Shown here: in pieces, positions 59,201-64,000 of the stretch
Layout: each line of letters starts with the position of its first letter
How positions within the stretch are numbered: the stretch's first letter is position 1
NCBI RefSeq assembly: GCF_036924595.1
Contig: NZ_JAZHRV010000001.1
Location: 7,467,501 to 7,531,500, forward strand
DNA: 64,000 bases
Reading direction: 5' to 3'
Source of the DNA: Bradyrhizobium algeriense
Lineage (GTDB): Bacteria; Pseudomonadota; Alphaproteobacteria; Rhizobiales; Xanthobacteraceae
Program-made: the position numbers and the translations under genes
The notes under the pieces: generated by a model
What the model was told of the DNA's origin: nothing
The model's database searches: none
The model's input: only the letters and a program-made list of their open reading frames with translations

Positions 59201-59359
59201 TTGCGCGACAGCGACTGAGATCACCGGAATGTCGGCGCTCGGCAGCCGCGTCACCGCGAGCTTGGTGAAGCTGACCCAGCCCAGCACCAGCAGGATGATC
59301 GAGAAGACAATCGAAGGCAGCGGGTTCCGGATCGACCATGCCGAGATATTCAAAGCCAT
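56210..59359 (-). CDS. RND efflux pump, AcrB/HAE1 type
   Basis: A 1049-residue inner-membrane protein with the RND layout: TM1 (LPSIVFSIILLVLGWVSFTKLAV), a large porter domain, TM2-6, a second porter domain and TM7-12. The proton-relay Asp pair is in TM4 (LAITLSTGILVDDAIVEIENI), with partner residues in MGIVTKNAIMLVEFAVEAI. IRATIIAAISLPLSIFPAFWAMDLLGF and the GSP-type repeats are of the multidrug (HAE1) branch rather than the metal branch. The ATG overlaps the stop of the adaptor gene by one base. No outer-membrane channel gene is nearby. It expels hydrophobic compounds in exchange for protons. Confidence 0.93.
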   Translation of the reverse strand: MALNISAWSIRNPLPSIVFSIILLVLGWVSFTKLAVTRLPSADIPVISVAVAQFGAAPAELESQVTKTIEDGVSGVEGVRHISSSITDGLSVTTIQFALETNTDRALNDVKDAVTRVRSNLPQNVNEPLIQRVDVIGLPIVTYAAISPGKTPEQLSYFVDDVVKRALQGVRGVAQVERIGGVEREILVSLDPDRLQAAGLTAVNVSQILRGTNVDLAGGRAEIGKNDQAIRTLAGAKTLNELAGTMIPLFGGGEVRLDDLGTVTDTIADRRTFARFNGEPVVALGIKRSKGASDVVVAAAVQKRIDALKVAYPDVDLKLIDTSVDFTKGNYDAAISTLFEGAILAVIVVLLFLRDIRATIIAAISLPLSIFPAFWAMDLLGFSLNLVSFLAITLSTGILVDDAIVEIENIVRHMRMGKSPYRAALEAADEIGLAVIAISLTIIAIFAPASFMSGIAGQFFKQFGITVSVQVFFSLLAARFVTPVLAAYFLKDHPHEDPPPGRILQTYTKLVTWSVKHYFITVLIGFGVFAASIWSITLLPQGFLPAQDTARSLLAMELPPGSQLAYTEKVTEEIVARLRKRPEVKSIFVDGGRVPPGTQEVRRAALIINYTPKGDRKITQRQLELEIGQELENVPDIRFWFLDENGLRAISLVVTGVDSNIVNNVASELATQMKRIPIIANVISETSLDRPELRIRPRAELAARLGVSTESLSQTIRVATIGDVGPALAKFDAGDRQVPIRVQLEDNARSDLQMLQQLRVPLGQRGERGGVPLSVVADIQLDQGPTSINRYDRERQATVAADLVGNAALGDATKMIYDLPVMKSLPKGVKVSPSGDAESLNELSEGFATAITAGLMMVYAVLVLLFGTFLQPITILFSLPLSIGGAIAALLLTGKQLTTPVWIGILMLMGIVTKNAIMLVEFAVEAIREGKKRDEAIIDAGMKRARPIVMTTIAMAAGMMPSALAFGAGGEFRSPMALAVIGGLIFSTILSLVFVPAMFMVMDDLGALCWRLGKKLIVSSAETESAGHGSDHHKEPPAKGPPAMSPAAE

Positions 59360-60282
59360 TAGCGTGCCCGCGTGCGCTCGAGTTCATCGGCGAACATGGT
59401 CTTGACCTGGTCGCCGTCATGCAAAGAGGTGCCAGCATCGGCCACGACGGTTTCGCCGACGTCGAGGCCTTCAAGAATTTCGGTGGAGGTTTCGGAGGTC
59501 AGGCCGACGCGCACCCGTCGCGTCTCGATGGTGTTGCCTTTCACGACCTGTAGCGTCAGGCGGTCGATGGCGGTACGCGGGACGGCGACGCCGCAGGAGC
59601 GCTTGGCGTCGATATTGGCGCGGGCAAACATGCCGACCTTGAGGGAGGGATTGTTGTTCAGCGAAATCCGCACCTTGCCGAGCTGGGTGGTGCGGTCGAT
59701 CTGCGGCGAGATCTGCCGGACCTTGCCGACAACATCGGGCGCGTCGTCACGGCTGATGCGCACCGTAGCACCCGGATTGAGCTTGAGCAGATGAACGCTC
59801 GGCACTTCGGCTTCGAGCTCGATTTCATTGTTCACGGAAATGCGGAACATCGGGCCGGCCTGCGGCGAGGCGGGAGCGCCGACCGCGGTCCTGACTTCGG
59901 TGACGAGGCCGGCGGCAGGTGCGCGTAGCGATATCGGCCCGGATCGGCCGCCGGGGGCTCCCGGCTGCTGCGGCGGCGCGGTGAGGCGCGCCAGTTCCTG
60001 ATTTTCGGTGACCATATCGCCTTCCTTGACGAACAGGTCGGTGACCCTGGAGCCTTCCTGGTCGACGCCGACCTGGGCCTCGCGGCGCGGAACGATAAAG
60101 CCGGTGACCCGCACCATGTCGGAGAAGCAGGCATTGGTGGACTTGGTCACGACCACCAGCGCCTGACCCGGCGTGTCTTTTTCTTCCGCGCGCGGACGGT
60201 GCTCGAACCAGTAATAGCCGACGGCCAGAACGGCAACGAAAGCCACTCCGAGCGCAGGTTTGAGGTATTCGGAGAATTTCAT
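59359..60282 (-). CDS. RND efflux adaptor (membrane fusion protein)
   Basis: A 307-residue protein. It has one N-terminal membrane helix (LGVAFVAVLAVGYYWFEH) and no lipobox. Lipoyl halves (VRVTGFIVPRREAQVGVDQEGSRVTDLFVKEGDMV; ISLRAPAAGLVTEVRT) flank a short Pro/Gly-rich insert instead of a long coiled coil. Barrel and membrane-proximal domains follow. Cysteines in NACFSDMV and KRSCGVAVPRTAI match those of the orphan adaptor at 43880. It is transcribed before and overlaps with the pump gene, so the two form the pump complex. Confidence 0.9.
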   Translation of the reverse strand: MKFSEYLKPALGVAFVAVLAVGYYWFEHRPRAEEKDTPGQALVVVTKSTNACFSDMVRVTGFIVPRREAQVGVDQEGSRVTDLFVKEGDMVTENQELARLTAPPQQPGAPGGRSGPISLRAPAAGLVTEVRTAVGAPASPQAGPMFRISVNNEIELEAEVPSVHLLKLNPGATVRISRDDAPDVVGKVRQISPQIDRTTQLGKVRISLNNNPSLKVGMFARANIDAKRSCGVAVPRTAIDRLTLQVVKGNTIETRRVRVGLTSETSTEILEGLDVGETVVADAGTSLHDGDQVKTMFADELERTRAR

Positions 60283-60366
60283 CGCCGGATCAATCCAGAC
60301 TGGAAGTCAAATCAAACAGGGCGCATTAGGCCGGCCGACGACCTGCAATGGAGCCCAAAACGAATA

Positions 60367-60391
60367 CGTCCCGCACGGGTGCTGCGGGACG
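60367..60391 (-). terminator. Rho-independent terminator of the OmpA-like gene
   Basis: A perfect 9-bp stem CGTCCCGCA/TGCGGGACG with a 7-nt loop, 64 bp beyond the stop on the minus strand, followed by TATTCGTTTT. It separates ompA transcription from the adaptor-pump operon downstream. Confidence 0.65.
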
Positions 60392-60455
60392 CATTGTAGC
60401 CGGAAACTATTGGTCGGCGCCACGCCCTTGCTTGCAGGTCCTTATTTGCAAGGCC

Positions 60456-61133
60456 TTATCTGGCTGCGTTCGACGCCGTGGCCTTGTTTTCCATGTTGAC
60501 CACCTGGACGCGGCGGTTCACTTCCGCCATCGGCTGGCCCGGATCCTTGAGCTTGCTCTTGCCATATCCGACGGTGACGAGATCGGTGCCGTTGATGCCA
60601 TATTTGTCGACGAGATAGCGCTTGATCGCGTCGGCGCGGCGCTCGGAGAGATCCTGGTTGTAGGCATCGCCGCCGGCAGCGTCGGTATGGCCGGCGACCA
60701 CGAAGGTCGAGCCCTTGAGATCATTGTTGGTGAGCGCGCGGCCGAGCGCCTGAACCGACGGCAGCGACTTCGCGCTGATATCGGCCGAGTTGTAGTCGAA
60801 GTTGATCTCCAGATCGATCTTCGGCTTGTCCTTGACGATGGCGGCGATCTCTTCGCGCTCGGCGCTCGAAAGCGACCGCGTGGAGCGACCGCGGATCTTC
60901 TGGACGAACTTGCCCTCGGCGGCGGTTACGGCCGGGTCGACGGTGGTCTGCGGGCCGGTCGATAGGCCGCGGGTCAGCGGCTTCTTCTCGGGCGCCAGCG
61001 CGCGGACAATCTGATCCTCGGTGACGTTCTTGTCCTGGGCCAGGGCGGTTCCCGCGCCAAGGGAAATTGCGGCGCCGAGCGTTGCAACCGAGACGATTGC
61101 GGTAAAGGTTTTCGCTGCCGAGATATTTGCCAT
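60456..61133 (-). CDS. OmpA-family peptidoglycan-binding protein
   Basis: A 225-residue protein from ATG 61133 with GGAGGGGG upstream. The signal peptide is residues 1-32 (cleavage after ALA). A short helical part follows. The OmpA-C domain, about 115-215, reads INFDYNSADI, VVAGHTDAAGGDAYNQDLSERRADAIKRYLVDKYG, and EVNRRVQVVN; the Asp and Arg that bind diaminopimelate (TDAAGG, LSERRA) are present. It lacks the beta-barrel and a lipobox, so it is probably a soluble or tethered periplasmic cell-wall protein. It follows the caspase-fold-TPR gene on the same strand with a gap of about 150 bp. Confidence 0.87.
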   Translation of the reverse strand: MANISAAKTFTAIVSVATLGAAISLGAGTALAQDKNVTEDQIVRALAPEKKPLTRGLSTGPQTTVDPAVTAAEGKFVQKIRGRSTRSLSSAEREEIAAIVKDKPKIDLEINFDYNSADISAKSLPSVQALGRALTNNDLKGSTFVVAGHTDAAGGDAYNQDLSERRADAIKRYLVDKYGINGTDLVTVGYGKSKLKDPGQPMAEVNRRVQVVNMENKATASNAAR

Positions 61134-61281
61134 TGCCAGTCCCCCTCCTGAGGGCTTCCCACGCGGTTCCAACGTCATCCAAATGAGCTGCCAGACCTTG
61201 GGTTGCGGCCCGCTGCTTTATTTTAGTCTGGGCGCCCGCCACAGGGTTCGAGGGGCCGCCAGCCTTCGTCTAAAAAAATCG

Positions 61282-62754
61282 TCACTGCACCCCGTAATCG
61301 GCGAATTCCTTGACGATATTGGGGTCCATCGCCTTCGCATTGTTAATATCCAGGTCGCCTTCCGAAATTGAGCCGTTGCGTTTCTTGGCAAGGCCCCGTC
61401 CATACAGCGACGACGTCAATCTCGGGTTGATCTTGAGAGCGGCATCGAAATCAGCGATTGCATTCTTGTTCTGGCCGCTCTTCAGGTTGACGAGGCCGCG
61501 GCTGTCGAGTGCATCCACGAAATTCGGTCGCAGCCGAAGCGCTTCGTTGCAATCCTTCAGGGCCGCCTGCAGGTCGCCGATCACCGTGCGCGCCCAGCAG
61601 CGGTTGTTGAAGGCTTCCACATCCTTCGGGTTCAGCCGCAGCGAATTGTTGAAGTCCTTGATGGCGAGCTCGTAGGCGCCTTTGCTCGCATAGACCTGCC
61701 CGCGCCGGTACAGCGCAGCCGCATCGTCCGGATTTTCGTTGAGCTTGGCGTTCAGGCTCTTGATGGTCGGATCGTCGGCAAGCGCGACCGCGGTCGGACT
61801 GGGGCTCTCGGCCGGTTTGGCCGGCGGCGGGGGTGGAGGAATCGCGGCTTCAGCCGGTTTTGGCGACGCGGGCGGCGGCGGAGGTGCCGGTGCGGCCACC
61901 ACCGGTGGCGGTGCAGGCGCAGGCGAGGGAGCAGGAGCAGGTGGCGCTGCAGGCGCCGTGGCCACCGGAGTCTGCGGCGGGCTCGCCGGCCGCGGGCCTG
62001 AGCCGCCGGGGATGAAGGAGAAATCCTCGGCCAGCGACGACGAAATCCACGGCACCTGTTCCTGGCGCGAGGCGCGGGTTACGCCGACACGGGTGCGATT
62101 GAGCGTTTCCTCCGCCATCAAATCGGGAGTGCGGATTTCCTTCAGCAGCTCTTTTACGAACAGGCTGCGGTCGCTGCCATTGTCGGAAACGACGGACGAG
62201 AGCGCAGCCGAATACATCACCAGCGTGCCGTTCGGCGCAATCACCGGCGCAAGGCCGGCGGAAAAGCTGCGGAACCGACGTTCGAACGGATTGCGCCTGG
62301 AGGCATCGATCAGCGCGATCTTGACGCCGGCGCCGCGGCTGTTGATCTCCCCCAGCACGGTCTCGAGGCTGAAACCGTCACGGCGGACGTCGGGCTCGGT
62401 CCAGATCTGAGCATCGACGGGGATCATGTAGCTCTGGCGGCTCGATTGCACGCCAAAGCCGGAGAAGAATATCAGTGCCACCGAGCCGGGCTTGATCTTG
62501 CCATACAGGCGCTCGAAAGCGCGGCGCATCTGCTCGCCGGTGAGGTTCTCGCCGATATCGACATTGAAACCGTCGCGCTTGAGCTCTTCGGCGATGTCGC
62601 GCGCATCGTTGATCGGCTCCTTCAGCGGCGCCTCGGCGTCCGGATATTTCGCGTTGCCGATCACGAGCGCATAGCGCTCACCGGCTGCGAACGACGGGGC
62701 CACCGACGCAACGAAAAAAAACAATGTGAGGAGTAATGCGAGGCGGATTTTCAT
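61282..62754 (-). CDS. Caspase-fold (C14) pseudoprotease with Pro-rich linker and TPR domain
   Basis: A 490-residue exported protein from ATG 62754, with a signal peptide (MKIRLALLLTLFFFVASVAPSFA). The caspase-like domain covers about residues 26-245. The catalytic His is replaced by Phe100 (FFSGFGVQ) and the catalytic Cys by Ser152 (LIDASRRNPFERRF), the same two positions changed as in the protein at 42876. A Pro/Ala-rich linker of about 75 residues (250-325) follows. Four TPR units lie at about 330-485 (AALYRRGQVYASKGAYELAIKDFNNSLRLNP, then AFNNRCWARTVIGDLQAALKDCNEALRLRP). It is probably a periplasmic scaffold rather than a protease. Confidence 0.88.
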   Translation of the reverse strand: MKIRLALLLTLFFFVASVAPSFAAGERYALVIGNAKYPDAEAPLKEPINDARDIAEELKRDGFNVDIGENLTGEQMRRAFERLYGKIKPGSVALIFFSGFGVQSSRQSYMIPVDAQIWTEPDVRRDGFSLETVLGEINSRGAGVKIALIDASRRNPFERRFRSFSAGLAPVIAPNGTLVMYSAALSSVVSDNGSDRSLFVKELLKEIRTPDLMAEETLNRTRVGVTRASRQEQVPWISSSLAEDFSFIPGGSGPRPASPPQTPVATAPAAPPAPAPSPAPAPPPVVAAPAPPPPPASPKPAEAAIPPPPPPAKPAESPSPTAVALADDPTIKSLNAKLNENPDDAAALYRRGQVYASKGAYELAIKDFNNSLRLNPKDVEAFNNRCWARTVIGDLQAALKDCNEALRLRPNFVDALDSRGLVNLKSGQNKNAIADFDAALKINPRLTSSLYGRGLAKKRNGSISEGDLDINNAKAMDPNIVKEFADYGVQ

Positions 62755-63239
62755 AATGACGGCAGTCCAGATCACGGCAGTCCAGCCAAAATAGCGCCGA
62801 TGCCAGCTCGCGCCGCGGCGACCTTACTCTACGCTATCAGCATTATCAAACCGCGCCCGCAGTCCGTCAACCGCTTGCAACCGCTTGCGATGTCGTCACT
62901 AATTGCGACAATTAACCGCGATGGGACTCGGCGAATGGAGGGAATAAGTGGCGCTCCGGCAACGGTCGGCCACAGATCACGAAGGCGATCTGAAGAGTTC
63001 CTTTCGGCCTGCGTGCGCCGCCACCGGGCCTCGCTGTTTGGCAAGCCCGATGACAAGCTTCGGCGGGGATCAAGTTCGCCGCCCGCGCTCCATTCCGTCG
63101 ATGGTAATGTGATCCCTCTCACATAGCGTGCCGCCCGGTCGTGCGGCTGTCATTCGTCTTCCGGGTTTGACCTTTGCGGATGACAATGGCTTGTTGCCGT
63201 GATCGGCCAATCCAAACATCCAAGAAAAAAGTGACACCG
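62755..63239. other. Intergenic stretch between caspase-TPR and lactonase-like genes
   Basis: 485 bp, divergent. It has the Crp-type site at 63108 and otherwise no feature I can name. Short frames on both strands lack ribosome-binding sites. Confidence 0.4.
63108..63123. promoter_or_regulatory. Perfect Crp consensus TGTGA-N6-TCACA
   Basis: TGTGATCCCTCTCACA matches both half-sites exactly. It lies 116 bp upstream of the lactonase-like gene, a distance from which Crp could activate a promoter. Confidence 0.55.
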
Positions 63240-64000
63240 ATGGGAAATGCCTACGAAATCTACGCGCTGCGCTATGCGACAATGTCGCCGCGCACCCCCC
63301 ATTTGAATTTTCTGATCCCCGATCCGCACGAGACCACGGCGCAGGATCTGGATTATTTCGTCTGGCTGATCCGAGGGGGTGGCCGCGACATCCTGGTCGA
63401 TACCGGCTTCAATGCCGAAGAGGCGAAGGCGCGCTCGCGCAAGCTGACGCTCAATCCGGTCGACGCGCTGGCGAATTTCGGCGTCGCCGCCGACACCATT
63501 CGCGACGTGATCGTCACCCATTTGCATTACGACCACGCCGGCAATCTCGATCGCTTCCCGAACGCGCGGTTTCATCTGCAGGACCGCGAGATGAGCTACG
63601 CGACCGGACGCTGCATGTGCAACGGCATGCTGCGGCATCCTTTTTCGGTCGAGCACGTCACCACGATGGTGCGCCATGTCTACGGCGAGCGCGTCACCTT
63701 TCATTCCGGCGATGGCGAAATCGCGCCCGGCGTGACGGTGCATCGCGTGGGCGGCCATTCCGACGGGTTGCAGGTGGTGCGCGTGGAAACGGCGCGCGGG
63801 CCGGTGGTGCTGGCGTCGGACGCGGCGCATTACTATGCCAATCTGCAGAAGCGCAGCCCGTTTCCGATCGTCTACAATGTCGGCGATATGGCGCAGGGCT
63901 GGGAAATCGTCGAGCGGCTTGCCGGGCATCCCGACCGTTTCATTCCCGGCCACGATCCGATCGTGAGCGAGATCTATCCGCGCGCCAGCGACAAGGTCGA
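63240..64000 (+). CDS. Metallo-beta-lactamase-fold hydrolase, N-acyl-homoserine-lactonase family (partial)
   Basis: The frame is open from ATG 63240 to the window end (at least 253 residues). The binuclear zinc residues are visible in order: THLHYDHAG (HxHxDH), the His in VHRVGGHSDG, the bridging Asp in VLASDAAHYYANL and the last His in FIPGHDPIV. DYFVWLIRGGGRDILVDTGF is the N-terminal signature of the AHL-lactonase branch. The enzyme may open acyl-homoserine lactones or other lactones and esters; there is no signal peptide, so it is cytosolic. The start has only a weak AAGAAA upstream. A perfect Crp-type site lies 116 bp upstream. Confidence 0.85.
   Translation, partial: MGNAYEIYALRYATMSPRTPHLNFLIPDPHETTAQDLDYFVWLIRGGGRDILVDTGFNAEEAKARSRKLTLNPVDALANFGVAADTIRDVIVTHLHYDHAGNLDRFPNARFHLQDREMSYATGRCMCNGMLRHPFSVEHVTTMVRHVYGERVTFHSGDGEIAPGVTVHRVGGHSDGLQVVRVETARGPVVLASDAAHYYANLQKRSPFPIVYNVGDMAQGWEIVERLAGHPDRFIPGHDPIVSEIYPRASDKV

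Overview
The window reads as chromosomal DNA of a Bradyrhizobium-like alphaproteobacterium (Nitrobacteraceae). The grounds are high GC with strong third-position bias, many two-component and FixJ/LuxR-type regulators, a Bradyrhizobium-type flagellin C-terminus, and dispersed palindromic repeats of the kind scattered through these genomes. No tRNA, rRNA, CRISPR array, insertion sequence or phage gene was recognised. Both ends cut a gene: an ABC permease at the left and a metallo-beta-lactamase-fold hydrolase at the right.

Layout. 0-5.4 kb: an ABC permease with its HlyD-type adaptor, a Sel1-repeat protein, a His/Gly-rich secreted protein, a GH3 glycosidase and small exported or hypothetical proteins. 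5.8-21.2 kb: a dense signalling region with a LuxR-type regulator carrying a histidine-less DHp-like domain, CheY, a Crp-like regulator, single-domain receivers, the chemotaxis operon cheA-cheW-cheY-cheR-pilZ, a FixJ-like regulator and a 1168-residue hybrid kinase. A flagellin C-terminal fragment lies in front of cheA. 21.5-30.3 kb: a sugar-acid catabolic locus (GntR repressor, SsuABC-type transporter, IlvD/Edd dehydratase, SMP-30 lactonase, RraA-like protein, semialdehyde dehydrogenase). 30.4-36.7 kb: oligopeptidase B and an Fe(III)-type ABC transporter. 37-44.8 kb: DUF805, a class V aminotransferase, an LssY_C protein, a nuclease, a 577-residue unknown, a caspase-fold protein and an orphan efflux adaptor. 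45-50 kb: VapBC, an alpha/beta hydrolase, a methyltransferase, a wHTH-TPR regulator, a tautomerase and DUF1127. 50.2-62.8 kb: adenylate cyclase, AsmA, Crp, an RND efflux pump, OmpA and a caspase-fold-TPR protein. 63.2 kb to the end: the lactonase-like hydrolase.

Two regulatory layers stand out. First, a palindrome CCGTA-N4-TACGG (allowing one mismatch) occurs five times, always in intergenic DNA of the 5.8-16.5 kb signalling region, including in front of cheA, cheY and both LuxR-output regulators. This suggests a local FixJ/LuxR-type regulon. Second, a class III adenylate cyclase, a Crp that keeps the cAMP-contact and DNA-recognition residues, and TGTGA-N6-TCAC sites (one next to crp itself) suggest a cAMP-Crp circuit.

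The other unusual feature is a pair of caspase-fold proteins, at 42.9 and 62.8 kb, that have both lost the catalytic His and Cys in parallel. Each sits near an RND-type membrane fusion protein of one paralogous type. Functions are inferred from motifs read by eye; no database search was possible.
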